A DNA stretch of 64,000 nt from Blastobasis lacticolella (lineage: Eukaryota; Arthropoda; Insecta; Lepidoptera; Blastobasidae): the NCBI GenBank assembly GCA_905147135.1, contig LR990046.1:16088501-16152500 (forward strand), given 5' to 3'. Both the position numbers and the translations under genes were made by a program. The notes below the pieces were generated by a model, which saw only the letters and a program-made list of their open reading frames with translations, did not search any database and had not been told where the DNA came from. Numbering within the stretch: position 1 is the first letter of the stretch; the number at the start of each line of letters is the position of its first letter. Positions 11,410 to 22,466 of the stretch are shown one piece after another.

Positions 11410-11561
11410 TCGTGGACAAATTTACACAGCGCCATCTAGCCCCAAAGTAAGCAAAGCTTGTGTTATGGGTGCTAGATAACTGATCAACTACTTATATACT
11501 TTTAAATACATACTTATTATACTTAGAACACCCAGACCCGTAACAGAAATTAAAATTCAAA
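11410..11561 (-). repeat. SINE-B copy, head missing
   Basis: The minus strand carries the SINE-B body from GTTACGGGTCTGGGTGTTCT to the 3' landmark GGCTAGATGGCGCTGTGTAA and GTCCACG, then an (ATTT)n tail. The tRNA-like head is absent. From about 11562, TTTATTTAACAG...TGCACAGGAAATACACT resembles a retroposon 3' end also seen at 63900-63945, so this may be an insertion boundary. Confidence 0.8.
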
Positions 11562-14495
11562 TATTATTTATTTATTTATTTAACAGTTAATTGTGCACAG
11601 GAAATACACTATATTGGCTATTTAAATTTAGTTAAAACAATAAAAGTAGGGCAACGCTGACTAATAGACCAATTGGAACAATTTTGTTAATTTGTTTTTG
11701 TATTAGCAAGTCATTAGGTGTCACGTGGACATTCTGACGCATGTCCATAATAGTTGGTTTAGATGATCTAACATTTTAACCTTATTGGCCAGTGGTCAAT
11801 CTAGCATTGGCCAAAAGAAATTGAACGTAGAATCATAGAAGGAGCCTACACACAGCTGGAGTTACAATCTATATTTTGTTTCCTTTTTATCGCTATAAGT
11901 TATCAAATATTCTTCCGTAACCACTGCTATTGTTAAATATAAAGTTGTGACAAGTTTGTGACAGAGTGACAGTGAAGCTACATTCTCTATAGGTCGAGGC
12001 TCCATCTATGCTCCATGTTCAATATATTTGCACTGGCCGTTACGAGCATGGACTGTTACGAGACAGATGATGTGACGTTCTGTCTTTATTTGCTAGTTGT
12101 CTTTTTAGTATCTCGACGATAGAATCTGTTGCAACATTTAGTCCAATAAATAGTGGCGTTGATGTCTCTACCCTAGCTACGTATATACTTAGCTAATTTA
12201 GTTTCGACGATAACAACTGGTCTTTAAAGACAAAACGCTGTATATGCGATATTGGACGATCTGACATTTTGTCCTAATTGGCCAGTGCCCTTTCCAGCAT
12301 CTGGACCTTATGATACATTGGTCGATCTCACAGATTGGTATATAGAAACACATGGTAAGACGAAACTTACCTACTCAACATCAAGAGTAGACCTTAATAC
12401 ACCTTCTGTATCTCAATAACCATTATTTTCGCCGATACTGACGTTTAAAATTGGTTAAAAATAAATAAGTATTTATTTTTAACAAATTTTAGCGCAAAGA
12501 ATTAATTAGTTTCAAAGAAGCACGTTAACCCTAGCTGCTACATCCACTTAGTGACAAGCACTACGAGCAGGTAACAAGTTTAATATAGATTCAATCCCCG
12601 CCCCTATGTTGTCTACAGGGTCTCGAGTTTCCAATTATCCGTCGAATAATATTGCAGGGGTTGCACATTGTAGAGCATCATAAAGAAATTATTTCATGCA
12701 AAAAACAAAGCTATATTTAGTTAATTGGATTAGCGCATAGCGGGATATCTTGTTCGGATATTACAGCAAAATAACTTTTAAATCGCTCCTAGTTATGTAA
12801 ATACACAATAGAAATAACCGTTTTCCTGATCTATGGAGGTCCCAAACGGTCTTCCGGTAATATATTCGTTGCCTTGTACGATAATAGTGATCGGAAGGGG
12901 TTGGTGCCATTCTAGTCTGCCTGGCGCTTTACAATATAGAATAGACTCAGTAGTATAATTGAAATATGGCTTTGACAAGGGTCAATTGTTATGCATTCGC
13001 GCGAGACGGTCTAAGCGCGTCAATATCTAGCTATTCTCCATTGAATATCTTTACTGTCTGGTTCTTGATAAACCAGACCAACCAAAGATACCATTCTTTA
13101 ATAAAAACACCTCGGCAATACTTGTAAAATCTACTCATGATTTACCGGCAATGAAGTTCTAAATTAAAATTGTTTCTGTCTCATGAGTGAAGTTTGTTTT
13201 CGAGGGGATCCAGGTGGCCAGCTGCTTCTAATTTACAAATTCAATTTCAGGGTGAAAGTAAACATTTGTTTTTAAAATAAAAGTCGTTTATTGAGTTTCG
13301 TATTGTAGACTCAACTTGTAGAGGCTGTTGCGTTAAATCGCTCAATTCGAATATAGGTTCCGAAATAATTCAAACGTGTAAAACCAATGTGAGAATTTTA
13401 GGACTGAGGACGGTGGGATGAAACCTTTATAATCAGATTATAATTTTCGAAAGGATTTATAAAACGTAGGGCATTTTGCGGTACGTGTTTTAGCCATTTG
13501 GAATAACACGATAACATTTTTAAAGGGCTTTGATAATTTAAAACTGGATGAAAAATAGGGCTTTAAAAAGGATAATTCTGGCTAATACATCTTGAGACTG
13601 ATGTACTTGGCGCTACTACAATGAAGCCCGACCTATCTGTGAGCAAAAATATTTGAACCTAAAAAATGGTGTCTGAATTTTTGTAATAGTAGAGGTACTT
13701 ACCTGTATTTCTTGAACTATTTGGCTTATTGAAGGGCTATTTTCGAACGCATGGGGCGGTAGGCAATTCTGGAAAAAAGGCATTAAGCTAAATCATCGTT
13801 CAGAGGAAGCCTTCTAGTGCTGAATATCCTCTTATCCTCATATATCGTGTGCTCCGGCTCTGGGGCGGCCGGTATGGCATTGTATTTCCTTTCTAGTCTC
13901 CTATCACTATTCCATTTAATGATTGAAAGATAATTTTGATTGATATTAACTAGACGAGTAACTATTTGTTACCATAAATTAATCCATTGTCAAGGTTTTT
14001 GCCATACATGATATGTTTTAAATGAAAATTATCCACATTTTAATTAGTCGCTCCTAATTTCTGGTGTAGCAGAGTTATATAATAGTGTCAGATTTGTCAG
14101 ACTCATGAAAACTTAAAAAAAACTAGTTACTCTATTTACATTGTTCCACTGCTACTGGACAATGCTTAATCAAAAAAGATGAGTTAAGTAGTTAAATTTA
14201 AAACGTGTGTCCCACACACAGTCATGAACCAACCAGTGCTTGAAAGACCTCACACAAGCCTGTATCAAGTCCTTAGGTACTCTACAAGTCGCAAGCTAAG
14301 GGCTATTGCCTTATTAGTTATGGCGATATGGAGGGCTCTCCAGCTTTGTGGGAAACCCATGTGTGTAGCACAAACCCATAATTCAGACGGGTGTCGTGAA
14401 TGATTAATGTCTCAGAGGCATATCCTCTATTGACCAGACTACGTACTCTTTGACCTTGATTTCTGCATTCTGCCTGCCAACCTTAGAGATTATGA
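11562..14495. other. Long unassigned stretch with two spaced direct repeats
   Basis: About 2.9 kb without a supported gene. Two blocks share a 5' core of the form GATCTRACATTTTRWCC followed by ATTGGCCAGTG (around 11763-11810 and 12258-12305). They are direct repeats about 495 bases apart, possibly old insertion relics. At 12885-12925 a short minus-strand piece of repeat F occurs (GGTTGGTGCCATTCTAGTCT). Confidence 0.4.
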
Positions 14496-14560
14496 TAAAG
14501 CTCTCCACTAATGTGGGAGGCAGCTCAAATCCAGCATTTGATTGTTACGGGCCGTTGAAT
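14496..14560 (+). repeat. Degenerate repeat-F fragment
   Basis: TCCAGCATTTGATTGTTACGGGCC parallels the GTCCTGTAGTGGACTGTTACGGGC end of repeat F at 20455-20485. Confidence 0.4.
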
Positions 14561-14589
14561 ATTGAAGGTTCCTCAAAAGGCATGTCTAC

Positions 14590-14810
14590 ACATATTTTCT
14601 TCTTCTTCAACCTCCATCTACCCAATGCTGACAATAGGTCTCATCCATGCCTCTCCACACTGAACGGTGTTGGGTTTTCCGCATCCAATCCTTTCCAGTC
14701 ACTCGGGAGAGATCGTACCGTACATTGGCCTACCTCAATAGCCGGCTCCGCATCCGCTTTCATTAAGTTGACCTGACTGACCGTGTGCCTCCCTAGACAA
14801 AAAGAAATCT
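14590..14810 (-). repeat. Possible LINE 3'-end type repeat
   Basis: TTCTTCTTCAACCTCCATCT, GACAATAGGTCTCATCCATG and TTGGGTTTTCCGCATCCAATC are the sort of blocks found at the 3' ends of RTE-type LINE fragments. No protein could be reconstructed. The plus-strand open frame of 108 codons here is probably incidental. Confidence 0.3.
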
Positions 14811-15979
14811 AAAAAAGGCTCTCACCAAAAACACCAAACACGCAAGCGTGGTCCAATCCATTTTACTATTTTTTATATTACACACATTTCATTAGTATAG
14901 TACAATATAGTAAAAACCCCTGCAAAGGATCACGTAAGTGCGATGCGCATTTTTTATCTCAAAATAATTGCCAGCCACGAAATGGAAACCTCAAACCGTA
15001 AAACTTTTCTCATCAATCCCGTAATAAACGCTCGGCATATATTGAACGCATACCGTGAAATGGAAATAGTTGACGAGGATTTTATTCGTAATATGCAGTA
15101 TCGTGGTCGAATTGACTTTCTGCTTCAGGAGTTGATTGTAAGAAGTACTCTCTCAGGGTTAAATCATCTCAATTATTAATATAATACAAGGTATTCCTCC
15201 CGCGGTCTTAATGCCCTTTAAATACAAGAATTTAAAAAAGCAAATTATTCATAAGTTGTAAAAAGATTCATAACGTAAACTGAATAAAAAATATTTGATT
15301 GTTTTGATATGCTTAATTGATAAATGCATTAATATTATAGGTAATTATTTTATTAGGGTTTAAATAAAAAAATTGCCTTAAGTATATACGCATAATATAG
15401 TTTCAATAATTTATTAACTAAATAATGTTTATAAAAATAGAAAACTAAACTTATATTACGATTCATTTATTTTACCTTCTTTACCTATTTTTTATTTCAA
15501 ACGTCAATGATACTTTCAGAACCGTTCACGTTCTCTCTTCACTATTAGGTATAAAGTGTACCCTTGAAACTCATTCATGCCTTATCTACATCGGCTGAGT
15601 CCACTCGGAACTGAGCTAGTGAAGGCCGATCTGTAGGACCCCTCGTTCGCCTTTTGATGGCTAAAATAAAGTTGCCATTTTGCAAAGCTCTGAATAAATT
15701 AATCGTCGAAAGGCACTTTATTATTACATACCTAAATCGCGCTTTAACAACGTTTTATTTTACAAAAACGAAATAAGAACGAGAAGTACAACATTATAAA
15801 ATTTGTTCACTTGTCATTTAATTACATTAAAATTAATAATAAATACTAAGGACAACATTATTATGTTATCCTTATTACACATAAATAGCTACTACAATAC
15901 TAAATATTAAAGAAAACAGTACAAAAACTTTGGAATGTATAAAAAATCTTTGGTGATAACGTAGCGGAATGTTAACTTG
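14811..15979. other. AT-rich 3' flank of the CAP gene
   Basis: No second gene is convincing. A 78-codon plus-strand frame at 14943-15179 (starting MRIFYLKIIASHEMETSN) has no recognisable domain. For the minus-strand CAP gene, candidate polyadenylation signals AATAAA (TTTATT on the plus strand) lie at 15754-15759 and near 15716. Which one is used cannot be told. Confidence 0.4.
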
Positions 15980-17044
15980 TTACATGACGGGTGGTCGAAC
16001 CTTCTTGGCGAAACTGCCTATCATATTACCCGGAGGGGAGTAATTTGCGACAACATATACGTGACCTTCTTTAGACCTTGCTATGCCAACACCAACTTCC
16101 TTAGTGTCCTCCCAAATAACTTGAGTGAAGTGTCCAGTGCCCAAATTGGTTGGTTCCTTGCCGAATTTGTGATCTTTGATCTCATCATACCATTTGTCGA
16201 CGGGGTCTCTCCCCGACACAACGAAGTTCGGATCCGAGGACCATGCGTAGAAAATATTTTCTCCATAATCGTTTTGGTCTCTGTGCTCCATCTTGCCCTT
16301 TTTAACGAGTACCTTGGCCCATTCTTCAGCGTATTTGGAAAGTTTCTTGTTTAATTCTAGAGGTGGCACTCCATGTTTGCGTCGATAGTCGTTGTGGGCC
16401 TTCAGGCATTCCTCTTCGAACTTGTCACCTGATATCGATGCCGACTTGAATTTGTTCACCAAATCTGATGCAAATTTTTTACTATTCCTGTTTTGGGATG
16501 GTCCTGGTTCATTATTATTTGATGATCGTGGTGATGGTCTTAAGACTGCCGAAGAATTATCAGATTGAAATTGCCCCGCGCCTGGTGGAAGAATGTTCTT
16601 TGTGAATTGACCGCTGTAGTTTCCTGGAGGCAAGTAGTTCGCGACCACGTAAAGTTTTCCTGATTTACTTTTAGCACACCCAATACCGAGCTCTTTTGTG
16701 TCTTTCCATATGATTTGAGTGAAATGTCCGCAGTTTAATACTTCTGGTTCTTTTCCGAAGGAGTAGTCATTGATTTCGCTGTACCATTTCTCTATACAGT
16801 CTCGTGCTCGGACTTTTGTATTTGGGTCTGGTGACCAACCGCAGTATACACTCTCTCCATAGTTTTTGTCTAAACTGTAAGCCATGGAATCTTTCTTGGC
16901 CAATTCATCAGCCCATTTCTGACTTACTTTACAAATGTCCTTACTAAGTGTCAGTGGCGGTACCCCGTGTTCTCTCCTGAACTCATTGTGGACCTCTAAT
17001 GCTTCAATTTCGAAGTCGCTGGACTTGGATCCAAAAAGTTTACT
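15980..17044 (-). CDS. Two-domain CAP/SCP protein (GAPR-1-like), terminal exon, 5' partial
   Basis: The CAP superfamily (cysteine-rich secretory, antigen 5, PR-1) includes GAPR-1/GLIPR2, a membrane-associated protein. Counting from an upstream TTG at 17062, domain 1 spans residues 16-150 and domain 2 spans 214-347. Each has a CAP1-type signature (GHFTQIIWKDTKELGIG, GHFTQVIWEDTKEVGVG) and a CAP2-type signature (YVVANYLPPGN, YVVANYSPPGN). A polar Ser/Pro/Asn linker (about 165-210) joins them. Domain 2 keeps the four pocket residues H260, E268, E294 and H311. Domain 1 keeps E70, E96 and H113 but has Tyr62 where the first His belongs. On the minus strand TTTTTTGTTACAG ends at 17045, a strong acceptor, so this exon starts in phase 0 at AGTAAACTT; the first six residues of the open frame are intronic. 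The stop is at 15980-15982. The upstream exon or exons and any signal peptide were not found. Confidence 0.92.
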   Translation of the reverse strand, partial: SKLFGSKSSDFEIEALEVHNEFRREHGVPPLTLSKDICKVSQKWADELAKKDSMAYSLDKNYGESVYCGWSPDPNTKVRARDCIEKWYSEINDYSFGKEPEVLNCGHFTQIIWKDTKELGIGCAKSKSGKLYVVANYLPPGNYSGQFTKNILPPGAGQFQSDNSSAVLRPSPRSSNNNEPGPSQNRNSKKFASDLVNKFKSASISGDKFEEECLKAHNDYRRKHGVPPLELNKKLSKYAEEWAKVLVKKGKMEHRDQNDYGENIFYAWSSDPNFVVSGRDPVDKWYDEIKDHKFGKEPTNLGTGHFTQVIWEDTKEVGVGIARSKEGHVYVVANYSPPGNMIGSFAKKVRPPVM

Positions 17045-17232
17045 CTGTAACAAAAAATACAAACTTATAAAAACTGATTTACGGTTGCTATATTAACCTC
17101 CTTCTAATGAATCTTGATGTAATGGAATTAGGCTCTAAGATTATCCGCTCAAAGACTATGTTTACATTCTCATCAATTTCAAAAAGCAGATATCATGGTT
17201 GTAATCTTAACCTAGATCATCAGTGTAATTTA
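17045..17232 (-). other. Start of the intron upstream of the CAP exon
   Basis: The 3' splice site, a T-rich tract then ACAG, abuts the exon at 17045. No matching 5' exon or donor could be assigned with confidence, so the intron's length is unknown and it may hold many of the repeats to the right. Confidence 0.55.
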
Positions 17233-17362
17233 AATCTGACCATCATCATCATCATATCAGCCGGAAGACGCCGATCTCTCCAAATGCCGGTCATGTACCT
17301 TCCGCATCCAGCTGCGATGTTTACCAGATCGTTCGTCCACCTAATGACAGGCTTGACCAGCA
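17233..17362 (-). repeat. RTE-type LINE 3'-terminal fragment with ATGATG tail
   Basis: On the minus strand this is the last about 35 codons of the same LINE family as 62515-63250 (GRPPTRWTDDLV...TSWMRKA region, decayed), ending in a (GATGAT)n run at 17241-17255. It is probably an old insertion in the CAP-gene intron. Confidence 0.7.
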
Positions 17363-18233
17363 CGACTACAATGTTGATTTAATTCATAGAAATCGTAAAC
17401 GGCTTAAACATTTTCTAATTCAGCATGCATGTGACCTAAACATGTGTTTGCGTTTTAATATTCATAATGCAGTGCACATTAATCCATTTCAAATGGATAT
17501 AAAACCACTTCCTTTGTGATTGTTGCTGAGCTGTTATTTGTAGCTGTTATCACAAGCCTTATTTCCGTTGTGAAACGCTGATTAACTAATACATGATTCA
17601 TGCGTTATTCACGGTCATTTCTTTTGGGTACCTATGTCGTCGGTACCTATTTCCTTTCCATATACAGAAGGTTATTTTCGTATAGCCCCAGCGGAACTGA
17701 CAAGCAATGTGGTATTTCCCTTGGGAAAGAGACAACGTTACGTTGTACGTTTATGTTTGTAAGCTATCAAAATAAAGGTTACAAGTTTTTTAAATGCTTT
17801 TGTACGACTGTTAGTGATTTATTGTTTTAAACTATCGCGGTTATTATCACACATTTTACTGTGTCGAAATATCGGGCTACTCGTCAACAAAGGTACGCGG
17901 TAGGAAACCCGAAACATACCCTTAAAATGTGTTAGTGATTTATTGAATTTTTCACAAAATTAGTTTTCAATGAATTTTTTCTATTACGAGACACGATAAC
18001 GTTATGCATTTAGTGACTAAACATACGTTCCTTAATTTTGTTTCTACTCATTGGTACTCCTTTGCTTACTTCGGCCGACTTCCGCCAACTTCATCAAGGC
18101 ATGACGCTGTTTCTGGTCAAATGTCTGTTGTAAAAAAACCTATGATGTTGAACCCCTAGGATAATAGTACGATCGAATCGAAGATATTATAAGAAAACTC
18201 AGGGGGACTAAAATGCCATAATATGGCATTAAT
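17363..18233. other. Unassigned sequence
   Basis: No supported feature. It could be intronic to the CAP gene if that gene's upstream exon lies further right. Confidence 0.4.
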
Positions 18234-18335
18234 TGGTCACAAACTTATCTGCAGCGTCTCTGTTGTTGACATTGACATGTCAATTCAAAGTGACGTCACT
18301 TTGTTTTCAGTATTCCCTGAGATAAGTTTGCGGTA
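18234..18335. mobile_element. Short fold-back (MITE-like) element
   Basis: GGTCACAAACTTATCT (from about 18235) and AGATAAGTTTGCGGTACTCC (from about 18320) form imperfect inverted ends around an interior with ATTGACATGTCAATTCAAAG and a TGACGTCA motif. Related ends and interior occur at 38095-38235 and 60711-60856. Confidence 0.45.
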
Positions 18336-19305
18336 CTCCAATTTGAATCATAATATGAAACGCTAATGTGGCCTTCATAAACCCTTAGTTTTTTATGCCA
18401 GGTAATGCACGGACAGACTAACATTTTGTGGCTCTCCCAAACATTGACTATCGCTACAAAGTGACATTTATCTTGTTTTCTATGACGTAGGATAACTTAC
18501 GGCGCCCTCATAGTCTAATACAGGAATGAAATCATCGCCCTGTACATACAGCTAAGTAGATATAGTATGTTGACATTGTGATTATATTTTATTGATTCTT
18601 CCGCGTACGCCTTTAGTATGATAAAGATTTTGTATCATGCTATTCACAATATGAAGCGACGATGACACCATCTGTCTATAAGGGAGCGTTAAAGATATTC
18701 TTTGCAAAAGTATATTTTAATTTCTTGTCGGCGTTCGCGTGACACGCGGGGGCGCAACCGGGACATAAAGCCAAGATGATGATGAAGATCATCAGATGAT
18801 AATGATGATTTTAATTTCCTGGAATCGTGTTTTGAAACATAGTTTTGTTGCATAGTTGTTTTTAATTGTTATACCTTAGAAATCGCAATATTCTTAAATG
18901 TTGCAAATCTGTAATTTTTTCTCAATTTATTACAATCCGTTGAACCCATTTAGTATCACTTCACATGACAGGTTTATTAACGTAATATCAAGTAAATCCG
19001 TTTAATTTAATCCACTAACATTAATTATTTTCGAGAAATTCTATTACCTACATTGTTATTATACATTCTTCTAAGAATTCCTTCGCTTGCAGTATTAGCG
19101 ATATCTTAATCCTTATCCCTTACGATAAACATTTCTAAGTATCTACTAATTTATCTACTAGTTTTATCTTTTAACTTTTATAGGACATGTTATGTATGGA
19201 AGTACTTGCCGGTAAAGTATTTTAATACCCGCTTTGTACTGTCATAGCAAGTTCGTGGTGTATGGACAAATGGTCATGTGACAAAAAATTAGGACGATGA
19301 AGAAA
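18336..19305. other. Unassigned region with a SINE-A tail scrap
   Basis: Within it, 18731-18795 reads CACGCGGGGGCGCAACCGGGACATAAAGCCAAGATGATGATG, matching the SINE-A 3' end. Nothing else can be assigned. Confidence 0.5.
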
Positions 19306-19710
19306 TAAATTTATTTTTGTCTGTCTGTTTGTACACGCTAATCTCCGCATCTACTGGACTGATATGAATGAAACTTTTTTTTTGCGTAGCTATTAATCCT
19401 GGGCAACATATAGGGTACAATTGATTTTGGGAACTGGAACACCTGACGTAGAACCATAATAGACTAGGTAAACTATAAGAAAATGAATGGAGTTTGAAGG
19501 TGTTATCACAGTTTAGTAGTTTGGGGTCCAATTTAAAATCTAGGCCATGTTTCATCAAATTCGGTTGGGTGGAACCGGAGATACAGCTTGACCTCTCCGT
19601 TGTACTAGCTTTTATACATTAGGGAGATCATTAAAAATGGATGCTTGTGAAAAAAATAAACTGCCTTAAAAACGGTTTCCACGCGGACGAGGTCACGGTC
19701 CTCGTCCCGG
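19306..19710 (+). repeat. Dispersed repeat with TGTCTGTCTGTTTG start
   Basis: The sequence runs from TGTCTGTCTGTTTGTACACG through CCGGAGATACAGCTTGACC to TTTCCACGCGGACGAGGTC. The order resembles dispersed RTE-like repeats I know from Lepidoptera (opening TGTCTGTCTGTTTG, ending CCACGCGGACGAAGTCGC). No coding capacity was found. Confidence 0.5.
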
Positions 19711-20274
19711 TTGTGCTAATGTAAGAGGGGAACCCGACAAAGTACAAAGTATTCTAACACTTATAGCCTCTAATAGTCCACTGCTGGACTTGAGTCTACT
19801 TACTACTCATTAGAGGAGAATATCAGCATAATCTCCACACCGCTTTTTGTACCGAGTATAGATATACTTCGATTATTTCAAGGTATAGGTAAATAAAATT
19901 TTAATTTGATAAGGCATCAATAAAGCAAATAACGCTAACTAGTATCAATATACTTATATCTACCTGTAACAGTACGTCAACAAGATTAAAATACAAGAAT
20001 ATCAATCGAAACAACAGTTGTAGGTACATACGTGACAAATGACAAGTTGTAATAATCAATTGAAATATCGGTGGGTGTTTTAACCGTCAGCTAATGGGTT
20101 CTTTTACCATCAATTTTTGATGACAAAATAACCTTTCGAAAGAAAGAAGCGTTACTATGCGTTTTCACGGTCTGCTAAGTGAACGCACTGCGTTCAATAC
20201 GGCTTTATTATTGGTCAATTTCGTTCATTTTGACGGACGCATCACTCAAGTATTTGTCAGTTGGATCCAAACAT
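19711..20274. other. Unassigned AT-rich sequence
   Basis: No gene or recognised repeat. Confidence 0.4.
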
Positions 20275-20498
20275 ATACATATTGGCCGTGTGGTGTCCGG
20301 CAGAGTAATGTTTTCGAGGCAAAAGATCAAGAGTCTCCGCAGTCTGGAAAATGGGCAGCAGCATTTTCCCTTATTATATTTAAACACTGCGATCTCCAAC
20401 CCGCCTGCCAAGCGTGGAGATTATGGCAATTACCTCCCCTTTCGTAGGAGAGGTCCTAGGTCCTGTAGTGGACTGTTACGGGCTGTGATGATGATATA
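20275..20498 (+). repeat. Repeat F, plus-oriented copy
   Basis: Blocks GTGTGGTGTCCGGCAGAGTA, AGTCTCCGCAGTCTGGAAAA, GCGATCTCCAACCCGCCTGC and GGACTGTTACGGGCTGTGAT recur in inverted orientation at 22201-22466. The (GATGAT) end suggests a retroposon tail. Overlapping open frames here are incidental. Confidence 0.75.
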
Positions 20499-21110
20499 CA
20501 TGGAGATTGTTCGCTCTCAATCTGACACACACAACTTTATACAAATGACCTAACGTCATACAAAAAGCTAGTACGTTTAGATGAGCAAGGTCACCAAATT
20601 TAACAATAGCAGTGGTTATGTGGTGGATATTTGATAACATATAGCCGTTTCTTTTGGACACGTTACTTGCACCATTAAAAAAGTAAACAAAATATTCGTC
20701 AGCTGTGAGTAGGCTTCATCTATGCCTCTTTGTCCAATTTCTTTTGTTGGATCCCTGTGCGTTCGCACGCACTGTGAGACCTCATATAAAAAGTTTTACA
20801 TAAGCGGAAATACAAAAAAAATCTAGATATGTAGCTAAGCTAGAGACAACAGTGCCACTCTTCATCGATAGTAAATGTTGAAACAGATCATAGTAACGTA
20901 TCTACGAACAGCTGGCGCTTGGAAAAAAATGTGTGTATCTGACAATTCTAATTTTAATTCTTCAGTGAGCAGACTAAGTGATATTATACTAATTGTAGAT
21001 ATACCAAAGGCATTGATTACTAATGTTAGTATAAACTTTTGGTTGACAATAATATTGGTTGTTAATACCAGTTAATAAGTTAGTTTTCCTCTTTCCCTTT
21101 TCCTCATTAC
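20499..21110. other. Unassigned sequence
   Basis: At 20705-20790, GTAGGCTTCATCTATGCCTC...GCACGCACTGTGAGACC looks repeat-derived. The rest is unassigned. Confidence 0.35.
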
Positions 21111-21310
21111 GACGACCTGAGCAGTTGTCAACATTGCGGTTTGTCACGCAAGAGGTTCGATTCCCGGCCGGGCGGAAATTAAAATGATTTAATTCTGGGT
21201 GTTCAATGTATAATAAGTATGTATTTTAAAGTATTTGAGTAGTACATCAGTGACTGCTAACTAGCACCCATAGCACAAGCTTTGCTAGGTTTGAAGTTAG
21301 ATGGCTTGTT
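21111..21310 (+). repeat. SINE-B copy with tRNA-Gly-like head
   Basis: The head reads GACGACCTGAGCAG...GGTTCGATTCCCGGCCGGGC, which includes a B box, and is followed by the body up to AAGCTTTGCTAGGTTTGAAG. The 3' end is decayed. Confidence 0.8.
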
Positions 21311-22019
21311 ATAGTAATATTGCTGGAATCTCATTATACCCACAGCTTTACGAAAGTAGTGGTTTTTTTCCTGAATCAACGTCAAGTCGGACCCTGGGCC
21401 CTACAGATGATTAATAACGTTTAAAATTCCTAATTAGGTAAAGAGGGCGACCTAAAAATGTGACGTCACATCACTGTATCGCCATAAAATCTATTTCCAT
21501 TTCGGTAGTTCTAAAGAATAACTTCTACAATCAAAAGAACAAACAATAGATTGTTATACCTATTTATAATAAGTCTTATTGGATATAATGATGATTATCC
21601 CGGAGGCTAATGCCGAATGATAATGCTGAAGACCGTACGAAGTGGATCAAGAAAAGTAGGAAAGCGGACCCTGGCATAATCCAGGATTAACGCTAAGATG
21701 ATGATGATAATGATTGATGATTATCTTGATCTATAATATGCAAAAACGCGTACAAATTTACTTTACTTTTTCCGCCAGTGAAATGTAAATGTAACATTAT
21801 TTTTTGTTACTCAAAATACGTCACGTATGTAAATATAATGCGAGAACAAGTATAAGAAATTGGAAGAGTCTTCATGCACACACTGTTAAGTTAACATACT
21901 CGTAAGTTACAACACTGTACATAAAAATCTATAGGTATTAGAGGTTAGAAAGAGTACCTCCCAAACATCCGTCCATACAAACTTTCACATTTGTATTATG
22001 ATTTGTTATTAATTATTGT
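21311..22019. other. Unassigned region with a retroposon tail scrap
   Basis: 21650-21720 reads GCGGACCCTGGCATAATCCAGG and then a (GATGAT)n run, matching a SINE-A-like 3' end. The remainder shows nothing I can support. Confidence 0.4.
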
Positions 22020-22165
22020 TAAACAAACAACAACAGACAAACAGACAACGGGCCACTGACGGAAAGTGGTCGCCGCCTATCCACATCAGCAACACCAGGG
22101 GCGCTACCAATGCGTTACCCGCCTCTGAGGAGACCTCTAACATACCTCTTGAACGATCCTATAAT
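22020..22165 (+). repeat. Repeat E copy
   Basis: ACGGGCCACTGACGGAAAGTGG, GCTACCAATGCGTTACCCGC and ACATACCTCTTGAACGATCC follow the repeat-E order. The signature GATGG is mutated. Confidence 0.65.
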
Positions 22166-22200
22166 CAATACAGTTTATTACAATTATGTGTACAGTTATA

Positions 22201-22466
22201 ATCATCATCACAGCCCGTAACAGTCCACTGCAGAACTTAGGGCCTCTCCCACGAAAGAGGAGGTTATTGCCATAAACTCCACGCTTGGCAGGCGGGTTGG
22301 AGATCGCAGTGTTTAAATATAACAATGGAAAATGCTGCTGCCCATTTTCCAGACTACGGAGACTCTTGACACTACGACGACTACGACATGATGACTACGA
22401 CACCCATGAGTGTAAGGGGTTGGTGCTATTCTACTCTGCCGGACACCACACGGCCTGTACAGTTAT
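22201..22466 (-). repeat. Repeat F, minus-oriented copy
   Basis: This is the complement of 20275-20498: ATCATCATCACAGCCCGTAA at one end and TGCCGGACACCACACGGCC at the other, with a short insertion of CGAC/ATGAC repeats near 22375-22410. Confidence 0.75.

Noticed and set aside
14943..15179. 78-codon plus-strand frame downstream of the CAP gene
   Set aside because: It reads smoothly but has no recognisable domain, signal or splice context, so it was left as unassigned.
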